Shown here piece by piece: positions 12,671 to 22,740 of a DNA stretch of 64,000 nucleotides. Every line of letters begins with the position of its first letter. Positions within the stretch are counted from its first letter, which is position 1. The translations under genes and the position numbers were made by a program. The stretch is from Morinoia aosen (Eukaryota > Arthropoda > Malacostraca > Amphipoda > Talitridae), in NCBI GenBank assembly GCA_030386875.1, contig CM059562.1:69376201-69440200 (forward strand), written 5' to 3'. The notes below the pieces were generated by a model. That model did no database searches. It worked only from the letters and a program-made list of their open reading frames with translations, and was not told where the DNA came from.

Positions 12671-12735
12671 CAGGAGTTAAAATTGCGCTTTGCGAACGTT
12701 TAAAAAAAGTGTTTGATAATTGAATAATCTGAACT

Positions 12736-15700
12736 ATGTTGGACGTAAAATTGAAGATGTATTATATTACTGAAATGCCGAAGAAGTCTTGTGTTGAGTG
12801 CAGTGCGAGCTCTTCTGTCCTTCGAACTTCCATACCATGTTATCTCTCTTCAGAAATGCCAGAAAGATTCCAAAATCTTGGCAGTTCCAGAAAGAGCTGT
12901 GCAAGACCAAGGTAATGTAAAACTTAGTTACCTCATTTATCCCAATTAACTCACTGAATCAAAGCTTCATAAATTAATAATGAGTTTCTCATTACTCATT
13001 GTTTGAAAAAAGAGTAGATTTTTGATTGGCCCTTAATAGCATGAGGTTATGAAGAGATAAATGTGTATGTGCTTTAACTGATGTTGTCATTGATGTAGGC
13101 CTAGCAAAATTAAATATTTGTAACATAGTGGAAACTAAAATAGAAAACATTAGACAAGCCAAAATTTAATTGGCATTAAGATTAGTATATTGTTGGTTTT
13201 TTCTACGAAATTTAGTAACAAATGCTATTCTAAAAGTAATTTTTTGAATAATTAATTATACGTAATTGAAATGTCTTAAATTGGCTGTATTACATATTTT
13301 GTATCTGAAGTAACTGTCTCATATTAATTTACAATCACAATCTCTCATTAGTAGTTTCAATTTTGAATGAGTGACTTACTTTGGATGTACATCCATTGTT
13401 TATTACACGGTTCTTTCAGTTTTCTTGCAAACAAACATTTTTTTAATTTATATATACAATAAATATAGCTCAGTAAATATATTAGTTATAGCATTTTGAA
13501 AATGATTTATGTATATCTATTATGTAGACTATTCACAATGCCATCCAGATGTCACTAGATAACCATGCTTGATCCATTTCAAAAATTGGGTCAATATTGA
13601 ATATAATGTTGTCAACGAATTTCATAATTTCGTAGGTATAGGTAGGTAATATAGTCGATTTTAAGACGTTTTACACAAATGACAATGTGCCCGGAAATGC
13701 TTAGTTTAGGAGATATAGGATAAATAACGCCAGGTAAGAATAGCATTAACGGCAGTTTCGATATGGCTCTTCCGGCGTTTTGCGGACGTGGACCACGCCA
13801 AGTTTTTTGGCGGGAGTCATCGGCCTCGGTATGGTTGAGTTAAATTAAGATAATTTAGGCTTACTTAGGTTAGGATCCTTTACTAAATTAACTTTACCAA
13901 ACCTAACCTTACCTATCGTTACGTCAGAACCGGATTTCTGCTTATTTACCTCTCCGTTTGTTCAATTTTATAAACGACGTTCCTATAACTTCAAAGTTAA
14001 ATATCTCCAAAAATAAGCATTTCCGGGCATATTGTCATTCATGTAAAACGTCTTGAAATCGAGTATATTACCTTTCTATACCTACGAAATTATGAAATTC
14101 GTTGACAACATTATATTCAATATTGACCAAAAATTGTTTTGCTTTTGAATTTTAGTTATTTTTCCTTTACTCATGGCTTGAATTATAATTAAAAATATAA
14201 CATCATGCAGGCGTCTGCACTTATGTAGCCTTGTAGAGAAATATAGTGTACCTACTCTGGCTTTACATAGTTGTAAATAAAGGATTAGGCTTTGAGTATA
14301 CCAGCTTCCTATCCTACATCTGGTCACTGGTAAATTTTAAGGAGAGGACCATAATTGATTTTCCACTTTTTGGTGCCTAAACATAGTTAATTAGATCTAA
14401 ATACAAATTTTTTCATCTATGCACTTGCCGTCGCAAATGAGTATTTAACGAGTCATAGTGGTAAATTACTGACCACAACTCTTGTGTTTGAAGCGGAAAT
14501 AAATTAGGCGGAGGGGATGAGTACAATGGACTCTCCCTTCCGACGCGCTGGAATGATAAGCGCAAAGACGGAAGTTGACATACCGCTATAACTCATTATT
14601 TTATGGGTGATAGCCTTTAATGTGTTATTAACTAAGAGATCTTAGAAGTGGATTCAGGCTCTGCGGGGTTGGCTAATAATAAATTACAAAGTACCCAAAC
14701 GTACTCTACCCAAACCAAACCTACCGCTATAAGTCGGTTTATCACTAATTTGCGACGGAATTTGCATAGATGAAAAGTTGTTTATTTCGGTCTAATTAAT
14801 TATGTTTAGGTAGCAAAAATTGGGAAATGGATTATGGTCCTCCCTGGTCACTTTCAAAAGTGGCCTTTAGTGCAGTGAAAAGTGATTAAAGTTGTTCACG
14901 ATAGGCGGCCATGCAGAATTGGCCACCAAAGGTGACCAGGCAAAGTTTACATAGAATTTGTCTTAGTTACTTCAAGGTAAACATAATCATCGGATCTTCA
15001 AGGTAAACATAATCATCGGATCTTTCTGCAAAGTTTTGTTCAGGGTAAATGGAATATCATTTTTATGAAGTTTAGTCGCAAATTAAAATTTGGTTATAAT
15101 TGAATGAATTGAAATCCAGTTAGAATGAAAAAAGCTTATTGAGATAAGAATGTTCTCACTGAGAATGGTAATTGATATATTGAAAAAATGAAATGAATTT
15201 TAAAATCAGATCATGTTAAAATTGAAAATCACATTAATTTATGGTGTACCACACTACATAATTAAGAAATGTCACTTTAAAAAAAATGTTGTGTAGACAT
15301 TGATAGGTAGTTTTTAATGCATTTATATCTAAAAATTTGTGAATTCCAATGCATTGAATAATGAACAGCATTTTTTAAGGAAATCCTATGTGTACTATTA
15401 TTGCCTAAAGAGAAACAACAAATATTTGGTTTCAAAACACGGATGAACATTACACATAATAGGCATAATATGGCATGCAATTCTATGGCAGGTTAATCAA
15501 TTTTTGTTTTCTGTATAATTAAATTGTTATTGTTTCAAGTGTCAGCTGTGAAAAATTCATAAAGATCTGTACAATGGTTCTCAAGGTACAAAGGTTAGCA
15601 GCTGGGTAATAGGGTGATTTACTTGAATTAGTGATTAATTTACATCTGAAGTCATTAAAATAACTTGTCTCTGGGTATCTCAAAGGAATGTGTTTTAAAA

Positions 15701-16684
15701 TGGTGTGGGCACTAATGAGGGGCTAAAACACCGTGAGCCATACATTGTGTATGCATTCATTGACTTATTTACAAGCATTGCGAGATTTTTTTTTAAATTA
15801 TCCAATAACCCTTCTCAGCTATTGTAAATTATTTACAATAAGATCAACAAAAGCTCTGTCCCTCTTTGTAGGAACTTGATTCTACTCTCATTTGTTGCAG
15901 AAATGATTTGTTTACAATAATAGAGATAAAAATTTAAAGTTCTACTCCAAACTTGAGTGTTGCCAGACATTTGTGTTCTTTCAAAAATTTTGATTTCGAA
16001 TATGTACATTTTTTCAATTCAATGTTGATATTTGTGTTTCCATTTGTTATATATTGTTTATTTTTGGGTTTAAGCAAACCTGGATCAAGTTTTTGCGTTG
16101 AAAAGTGATGGAGCTTTTGTTACTGTAATAAAAGCAAAAATTGTGCATTTATTTGTTGAAATTTTTCTAGTTGCAAAAACAAATAACAGAAGCTAAAAAC
16201 TCATATCCTTACCAGTAAAAGTACCCTTTATTAGACTGGTTTTTCAAATTTGCTGTTTACCCTTTGCACCAATCAATCAAAAAAAAAATATCTTGTTATT
16301 CGTTTAATATTAGAATGTTTACTGTCGTACATGTAATGTTTGGATGTATACGACCAGCGCTGCTGCAACATTCTCACTGTGATGTCATTTCAGTTGTTTT
16401 TTCCTGATGCAGGAAAGGAATTAGAACATCAAGATGGGAGAAAACAATTTACAGGTGTAAAATTAATGAATATAAGCTTGTTCTTAGTAGAATATCAATG
16501 GTTTAAAATATGATCATTTTTTAAAACGATTTTCATCAAAACATCCTGGTGGGAGAATGCCAATAAATTACTTTTGTGCTGTAGCATTTTCAAATGGTTT
16601 AAACTAACTAAATCAAGACTAATAATCTAACAAATGTGTATAGATGTTTATATGTATGTATGTGTCTACATGAATGTGCATGTG

Positions 16685-16730
<46 letters not shown>

Positions 16731-17096
16731 TATTGGTACATAACATTTCAAGTTCAGAGAGGTACATACTTGCATGTTCCTGCGCAATCCTTTGCCAAAC
16801 ATATACTTGTAGTCAAGCTGAGAGTTTCATATATATAATTTCTGTTGGCTCGTATATTTACAGTTGTATGAAAATGACTTCACTAACTTACAAATGCTAA
16901 TGTATTTTTTAACCATTCCAGATACCTACTGAAATTCAACCCTAAACGAGGCTTCAAAATAAGATCCACGAATGGAAGAAAACGCCACTGCGGGATGCAT
17001 CCGAATGTCCTGTTGTTGGTCGCGTGTCTCAGCACGGAAGAGACTCTTGGCCTCGACTCTGCCACCCTTGCTTGCTTATCTATTCCACAAGTGTGA
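12736..17096 (+). CDS. Candidate three-exon gene of unknown function (exons 12736-12911, 16413-16454, 16922-17096)
   Basis: Exon 1 opens at ATG 12736 (an in-frame TGA lies just upstream; a second in-frame ATG is at 12775) and ends at CCAAG|GTAATG. Exon 2 lies between TTCCTGATGCAG| and |GTGTAA and is 42 bases long. Exon 3 follows CATTCCAG| and ends at TGA 17094-17096. The reading phase (2/1) is kept across both junctions, giving 130 codons plus stop (393 nt). The product would be basic and Ser/Cys-rich, with CVEC early and an RGFKIRSTNGRKRHCG stretch; I recognise no domain. Support is phase agreement plus the promoter-like cluster upstream. Against it: exon 1 is open in other frames, exon 2 is very short, no AATAAA closely follows, and intron 1 holds two hairpin elements. 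A non-coding RNA is possible. Confidence 0.3.
13589..14128. mobile_element. MITE-like element with about 135-bp inverted repeats and 8-bp target-site duplication
   Basis: Arms at 13589-about 13725 and about 13995-14128 are inverted copies of each other, roughly 90% alike, and begin GGTCAATATTGAATATAATG at each end. The element is flanked by exact 8-bp direct repeats AAAAATTG (13581-13588 and 14129-14136). Length is 540 bp and there is no coding capacity. An 8-bp duplication fits hAT, P or Merlin transposases; the GG start is more like Merlin than hAT, but assignment is open. It sits inside intron 1 of the candidate gene. The interior has degenerate TTAGG/CCTAA motifs. Confidence 0.85.
14329..14844. 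mobile_element. Second hairpin (MITE-like) element
   Basis: An inverted repeat of about 125 bp joins a left arm from 14341 (GGAGAGGACCATAATTGATT) to a right arm ending at 14844, whose complement starts GGGAGGACCATAATCC. Further matches follow (CCTAAACATA, TTCATCTATGCA, CCGTCGCAAAT). TGGTCACT occurs immediately right of the element (14845-14852) and also at 14321-14328. It may be an 8-bp target-site duplication if the left end carries about 10 extra bases. A smaller hairpin (CCTGGTCACTTTC/GGTGACCAGG) follows at 14843-14942, so the duplication call is uncertain. No coding capacity. Confidence 0.7.
14971..15022 (+). repeat. 26-bp tandem duplication
   Basis: TTCAAGGTAAACATAATCAT plus six more bases occurs twice in a row, exactly, so the duplication is probably recent. 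Confidence 0.9.
16620..16732. repeat. Microsatellite: degenerate TGTA/TGTG run, (TA)n, (CA)n
   Basis: A purine-pyrimidine alternating tract: TGTA/TGTG-rich from about 16634, uninterrupted TA dinucleotides at about 16692-16721, then ACACACACA. It lies in the candidate gene's second intron (16455-16921). Confidence 0.9.
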
Positions 17097-17137
17097 TTGA
17101 TGTTTTCATGTTTTAGTGACAAAATGAAAGACGTTTA

Positions 17138-17725
17138 GGGAGACCGGAACACTGCACTCTTATGCATGACATCTACCAGAGGACAGTGGGGGGGACCAAA
17201 GAGGAAGACTAGTTCTGCAACTTCACCCAGCATGCTCAGAAACTCTAATCATCAGGGTGCGGCAGGTAGAACCAACGTACCGCGATTCACAACGTGAACA
17301 ACTGTATTGGTACACCAAAGACGAGCACAGTGAGGGTGGCAGTTTGTCTTTGAAACAGAATAGAGAACCAATTGTAAAATTATTCTCTAGAATCATTTGA
17401 ATTTTGCGTTACAGGAAAACTTATTAACAAGTGAATTAATATCCTCGCTTAGTTCCAATAACTGATGGCCAAAATACGGCAACTTCACAAAGAAAGCTTG
17501 TTGAGCACAAGATTGAACAGATTGAGAGTTATAAATTTTTGTCAAAGATTTATAACTTTCAATCAGTTCAGTCTTGTGCTCAACAAGTTTTCTCTACCTG
17601 CCGCACTCTGATGATTAGAGTTTCTGAGCATGCTGGGTGAAGTTGCAGAACTAGTCTTCCTCTTTGGTCCCCCCCACTGTCCTCTGTTAGATGTCATGCA
17701 GAAGAGTGCAATGTTCCGGTCTCCC
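17138..17725. mobile_element. Palindromic (foldback) element flanked by TA
   Basis: Outer arms 17138-17270 and 17593-17725 are near-identical inverted copies starting GGGAGACCGGAACACTGCAC / GGGAGACCGGAACATTGCAC. TA dinucleotides flank both ends (17136-17137, 17726-17727), compatible with a Tc1/mariner-type duplication. An inner stem pairs 17494-17542 with 17547-17590 (TTGTTGAGCACAAGA and its complement). In the right half the inner stem joins the outer arm directly. In the left half an unpaired segment of about 220 bp (17271-17493) separates them, so an almost perfect palindrome with about 180-bp arms probably gained an insertion. No coding capacity. Confidence 0.8.
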
Positions 17726-18207
17726 TAACGACTTTACAATCTTGGCTTCTCGAATCTTTGTCCATTTTCAAAATGAAACCTACTCTGAATAACACCCAAT
17801 GTGCTTTCCCGCTTCATGTTGCCAACACATAGTTCAGTTCCAGTTTTTCGTTTACCTTTTATTTTTTTACCGTCGTTCGTGTTTTTCAAAGTTTAAACTG
17901 TAAATACTTTATTGTTGAATTAATTCTTCTATTTTTGGCTTCGTTTTAAAGAGATTTTGCTGAAGATGGACGGTTAATCCGAAACGTTAAGTTTAATTTG
18001 ATCATTCCTAATGAAAGTGACTTTATCTGTAGCGGTTTTCACTTTGCTTCTTATTGTCAATCTTAGAAGCTTCACTGCTGGAGTTATTTCAGATGATATC
18101 TTGAGCATATAGTATCTAAAGTTTACTTTCTTTATCCATTGGGAACATTTGGGTGGACTTATTGTTAACTAGCTTGCATGAGACACACGGCGCCATTCGA
18201 GATTCAA

Positions 18208-18573
18208 CCCCCTAAGGGGGAGACAACTATGGTGTCTATGGGAATCAGCACTCCCAGGGAGACAATGTGAGGGCCCGAGCTGAGAGTTAGGTAGGCCTTC
18301 TTTTTGTTGAAATAAAATATTTTTGTTGTGTCAAGATCCATATTTTTTCGTTTGACTGATATCCAGTTTTTTCAGCACCTACTACTTTCTTCTTCAACTT
18401 TGATCTTGTTTCATGAAATTTTTCCTTACCTCACTGTTTCTATGCCTTTTCTGCATAGATTCCTCGTTTCCTTAACTCCATACTAAATGGTGCCGTCTTC
18501 CGTCCTCTCTTTGGATAGCCTTGGTTGCGGGTAGGGAGGCTTAAACTAACTAATAATCTAATCTAATCTAATC
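18208..18573 (+). mobile_element. Short retroposon, copy 1, with 12-bp target-site duplication
   Basis: A 366-bp element begins with the small hairpin CCCCCTAAGGGGG and ends in a TAATC/TCTAA pentanucleotide tail (about 18550-18573). It is flanked by exact 12-bp direct repeats TTCGAGATTCAA (18196-18207 and 18574-18585). Related copies lie at 39970-40345 and about 55863-56202, on the other strand, and all three start at the same hairpin. A constant 5' end, simple tail and variable-length target duplications are SINE-like. I see no convincing A-box or B-box, so the head is not obviously tRNA-derived. No protein frame is conserved among copies. Confidence 0.8.
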
Positions 18574-19167
18574 TTCGAGATTCAATATTACTTTAACTGA
18601 CGTCAGAATAGGTTTGTTCTGAACCATGTACTTTCATTTCATTAATGAGTTCATTGCTCTGCTAAACTCGTTTAATTGTTCAGTACAGATTCATCATAGA
18701 GTGAACCAATTATATGTATTATAAAGTTTGTACACTCCGCGTAATACATGTATAACGTTATTCATGTGTAAAAATGAGTTGATTTTGCTATAATTTCGTA
18801 CTTTTGTGTAGGTTTTGCTTATTCCTGTCTCTAAGAACTGTTGCCTAAGTTTCGTAAGTATACTATAACAAGGTAATGTTTTCAGTTATACTTATATTTT
18901 TCTTTGAACTCTGAAATGTTTGGCTAGTATTTTGATGAAGCGGATCGCATCACCATTGACAGCGGCAGTTAATATCTTTTCTGTTAGCAGAGTATCGCAA
19001 TAGCTCTCGAATAATACTAGTCTGGATACTCAGTTTCATGTACTATATTAATTTTAACTCTTGTAGTTTTTCGTTTTTAGCAACAGACGAGGTACAGTCT
19101 CGGACTGGGAACATTGATATATTTTTCAGTATTGTTCATTAATATTGTCTGTGTATTATAAGTTCTT

Positions 19168-19592
19168 TTGTTATATAGTTTTTTGTTTTTCAATTTGAAA
19201 ATAATTTCACACTTGATAGAGGTACCCAACGGTGTAGCATATTTTATTCATAATGCTCCTGCGAGGATAGAAGTGAGCTGCGTTATGGGTAGGGCTTTTT
19301 CGCAGAAAACAGTTTTCAAAGCTTCAGCTCTCGATGCTTTCCGTTTTCTTTCAGTATGTCTTATCTTGTTATACATGTCTTTCATCATTCGCTTCCAGGT
19401 GTGTCGTACGGCGTGTGAAAACCCTTTGTATACCAAATTGTTTTTCAGTACACTTTTCAAGCAAGTAATTCGTTTTTTGACCAACCCAAGAAGTATCCAT
19501 GTGAATCTTTTTAAATATACGAAGTGTACGAAAATTTTTCATCAAGCAGCCTGAATCGTCAGCGGTTATGAGATTTATAAAAATGAAAACTT
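19168..19592. other. Overlapping open frames on both strands, function unknown
   Basis: A plus-strand frame of 128 codons (19168-19554) overlaps minus-strand frames at 19248-19484 (78 codons, Lys/Arg-rich) and 19369-19650 (93 codons). None has a recognisable domain. The minus-strand Lys/Arg-rich frame could be a fragment of a mobile-element protein inside the CACTGT-bounded region, but nothing proves it. Confidence 0.2.
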
Positions 19593-20116
19593 GAGCTTCT
19601 GTTGAATCAACAGAAACACAAAGAAGCCTCTGGGTAAGTGACAGTTTCAAGAGATTCTGTTACTACAACATAGGAACCGGAAATTGGACGGTCCTATGAT
19701 TCATCTGCCACCTGCAGGTACATTATGGTGCCCAGTAAATATTACATGCGATGTACTTTTGTTACATAGAAGTATAGCTGCAAGGCTATATATACGGACC
19801 GCAGTGAACGGTGCAATAAAAGAACTAGTCGAAACTTCCTATTGACGCGGACGACTTCCCGCGTTAATAGGAAGTTTCGACTGGTTCTTTTATTGCACCG
19901 TTCACTGCGGTCCGTAAATATAGCCTTGCAGCTATACTTCTATGTAACAAAAGTAAATCGCATGTAATATTTACTGGGCACCATAATATATCTGCAGGTG
20001 GCAGATGCATCAGAGGACCGTCCAATTTCCGGTTCCTATGTTGTAGTAACAGAATCTCGTGAAACTGTCACTTACACAGAGGCTTCTTTATGTTTCTGTA
20101 AATTCAACAGAAGCTC
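19593..20116. repeat. Giant near-perfect palindrome, about 258-bp arms and 7-bp centre
   Basis: The left arm 19593-19850 and right arm 19858-20116 are inverted copies with few differences, separated by ACGACTT. The outer edges carry GAGCTTCTGTTGAAT-type motifs and the centre carries CGAAACTTCCTATT...CGCGG. The right arm runs directly into the subterminal region of the CACTGT terminus (20117-20435). It may therefore be an end of that family duplicated in inverted orientation, or an independent foldback element. A transcript through it would form a long hairpin RNA. Confidence 0.92.
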
Positions 20117-20435
20117 TTATAGTTTCTAGAGAAGAAACGGGAACCTATACTTCGTCCGGCACAATGCCGGCCTCACCCGTTCTAACAACGGACATATAGA
20201 CGTCCTCTGTGCGAGATACAGAACGTTCACAATATTTCTGTAAAATGAACAGAGATAAAACAATAGTCCCGTTGGACTAACGGTGCGTCTATCGCAGTCC
20301 GTTAACTCAACAGATGTCTGTGAATTCGACGGAAGTAATTGATGCATCTGGCGGACTAACAGAGGGAAAAAAACTCTCTGGCGAAAAAGCTGCCAGACAA
20401 TTTTCCGTTGTTTTGACACTTTTTTTTTTACAGTG
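20117..20435 (-). repeat. Right subterminal region of the CACTGT element
   Basis: About 320 bp rich in short palindromic pieces (GTCCGTTAACTCAACAG near 20300; AACGG/CCGTT motifs) ending in ten T and ACAGTG. The motif style matches the left subterminal region at 10743-11110. The minus-strand frame here (20126-20419) is considered incidental. Confidence 0.5.
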
Positions 20436-20439
20436 TATA

Positions 20440-22150
20440 ATCTTTAATAGGTTTGCATTTATTAATATTAAATACTAGATCTAATCACTATTCTTCTTAA
20501 ACTGCACACTAAACATTCCGAAATTAAAAAAATGTTTTGAAGTTGTTTTGAGCTTATCACACATATAGTGGCACACATTAACAATTATATGTTCAGCGTG
20601 CATTTTATTGGGTGCTATAAAGGTGGTGCTGCTCGATACAGCTTTTCGCTGAGATGAGTAAATTAAAATCAATTCCAATTGCTTATAACCATACTTTTTT
20701 CGCTGCTCCTATAATAAACTGCAGGTAGAAGTGCAATCCCATGTCCTTGATGCCATAATAACTCTTTTTAGCCTTATCTCTATTGGACTATCAACAGTAC
20801 CATATTTTCTCCGATAATTTATCACTAATCTTGCAACACTGAAAATTGATCAACAATACATTGCATTATACTCATTTATTCCGTCGAGCTGACTTATCAC
20901 TCTATACTCATTTCTACACCTCGCATCTTTTGATCACACTGCACTCGTTCAGCGCTCGTTACTCACACGTCCAGTGTATCCACCGAAAACACCGAACTAT
21001 CATTCCTCAGAGCAATGTATCACCGTAGGCACAGCATTAACTTGATTACCTTTCAATGAGGCAGAAATCGAAGCAGCACAAATGCGATATTGCTCAATTA
21101 GAACGAAATGATTTTTTTTTTAATAACATTTGGACGTGCTCGTGTGATATTCTGTACAGTCACACCGCGTTTCTGACTGTTTAAGATAGGGTAATGACTT
21201 AATATAGGAGATCCACACAAGGAAATTGTACCTGTAACTGGTTTTTGTGTATCATTTTACCGACTCGGAGAAAATTACCGAAGAAAAATGGAAAAAATAC
21301 GATACGGTTTTTTACGCGCTGCCATCAGAGCCAGCAGCCACACAGCTTCAATTATTTCAATTATATTTCGAGGGAAGATCTACATCGCAATTTTTTAGGC
21401 GAATCACTCGGAATACTGGCTACCCAGGCGGCTAATGTATGCGAGCTTAGTGATCGAGAAAATCGCTCGTTCAGCAGATTCTGAAAGATTCACTCAGACG
21501 GAATGTAACTTCATGTAATGTTCATCAACATTGTTATGTTGCTCAGTATTTTGGAAACATGCTCAAGATTATACAGCTCAACATTTTACACATATGCACA
21601 TCTCTTATGTGATCATTGATATTTTTGTACTTGCTAATATTAAATGCTAGATTTAATCACTGTTTCTTCACTATTTTCAAAGAGGAGAATCTTATTTTCT
21701 TTGAACGCATATGTGAAGTCTAAATTCCACTTAAATTGTGCACTAAAAATTCATAATTAAAAAAAAAGTTATTTCGAGTCTATCACAAATGAGGTAATGT
21801 GTCAGTTCATGAATTCTGAAGAACGATGCTTAAATATATTTCATTTCACACGGGTCGTTGGAATAGGTTACTTCTGAGTGTTCAGAACACCCTTATGAGC
21901 GGGCTTGCTTTAGTTGTACTACGAAAAGTTTTATTGTAAAAAGTATCCGTGGAGGTTGAGCCCTTCGAAGAATATAATGTAATTATTATACTTGCGTTTG
22001 CGGCAGGCCAAAACTAGCGACACAAAGCCCTCATTAGGCGGTGTTAAGATTCCTTCTAATAATTCTCCCTCATTTTCTGAAGTCTTGCTCAGAATATCCA
22101 AATCTCACCCTAGACAAAAATCGAGTGGCGATCTTTGATTCCCCCGCTCG
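20440..22150. other. AT-rich non-coding stretch, nothing identified
   Basis: Only short reading frames. Two overlapping plus-strand frames at about 21245-21484 (62 and 79 codons) lie in slightly GC-richer sequence, with no recognisable domain or splice context. Confidence 0.5.
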
Positions 22151-22155
22151 TGAGA

Positions 22156-22455
22156 TTATACATCAGAAACTGCTAGCGCGTACCCCGCAAAAAGCTCCTC
22201 CATAAATCTGTATGAGTTGCGAGTAATAGCCGTCATTGGAGCGCCGCATCGGGGCGGTGTGTTTGGGCGCGCTGAGGTGGACAAGCTGGGCTGCTCCGTA
22301 GCCGGGACCTGCTTCTTGCTTGTGATCGACATGCGGGAGGAAGCTCGCTGACTTGTAGGTATAGGGAAGTACTTCATGTAATTCTGGTCCTCTGTTCTGA
22401 GAGGATCGGTCCTTTTGTACCGTATAACAGCGTGGTTCGTTGTTCGTGTTGTCAA
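22156..22455 (-). other. GC-richer patch with minus-strand open frame, possible exon
   Basis: A GC-richer block in AT-rich surroundings. The minus strand has a 99-codon frame that is Ser/Thr/Pro-rich with a PNTPPRCGAP stretch. A second minus-strand frame is open over the same stretch. The patch looks coding-like by composition, but I recognise no family and cannot choose a frame. Its 5' part overlaps the duplicated segment at 22387-22740. Confidence 0.2.
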
Positions 22456-22740
22456 TTTGATCGCTAGGTCTAAACAGAATGGGTGAATTAACGTGAATGT
22501 GAGATGAGATTTGCTTTTTCTAAAGCTGAAATTGTTTCAACGTCACTTCTGCGTCACTGATGCTCATCAACTGCTCCGAGAGGATCGGTCTATCTCCACA
22601 GTACAACAGCGTGGTGCGTTGTTCGTGTTGTCAATTTGATCGCTAGGGGGAATGGGGGAATTAACGTGAATGTGGATGAGATTTGCTCTTTCTCAAGCTG
22701 AAATTATTTAAATCTTATTTCTGTGTCACTGCTGCCTCTC
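22387..22740. repeat. Diverged tandem duplication, about 179-bp unit, two copies
   Basis: GAGAGGATCGGTC, CAACAGCGTGGT/ATAACAGCGTGG and GTTCGTGTTGTCAATTTGAT recur 179 bp apart (copies about 22387-22565 and 22566-22740), with scattered substitutions and small indels. It is an older local duplication of unknown role. Confidence 0.85.

Larger units (their letters stand above)
10743..20435. mobile_element. Candidate DNA-transposon-bounded region with CACTGT-A(n) inverted termini
   Basis: The left end reads CACTGT followed by nine A (10743-10757). The right end reads ten T followed by ACAGTG (20420-20435). Both are flanked by TATA (10739-10742 and 20436-20439), compatible with a 4-bp target-site duplication as in Chapaev-type (CMC) elements. 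Both ends carry subterminal palindromic motifs of the CTGTT...AACAG and CCGTTG type. The motif CCGTTGTT plus ACGGGTGA occurs near 10900 and, inverted, near 20180. Against one 9.7-kb element: the perfect inverted repeat is only about 15 bp and partly poly-A, TATA is low complexity, and the interior holds other repeats and a possible host gene. Two separate related element ends are an alternative. Confidence 0.4.

Noticed and set aside
12775-12911. THAP-type zinc finger exon (starts Met-Pro-Lys-Lys with nearby cysteines)
   Set aside because: The start is reminiscent of THAP proteins, but the later conserved Cys-x2-His, Trp and Pro positions are not visible in the predicted product.
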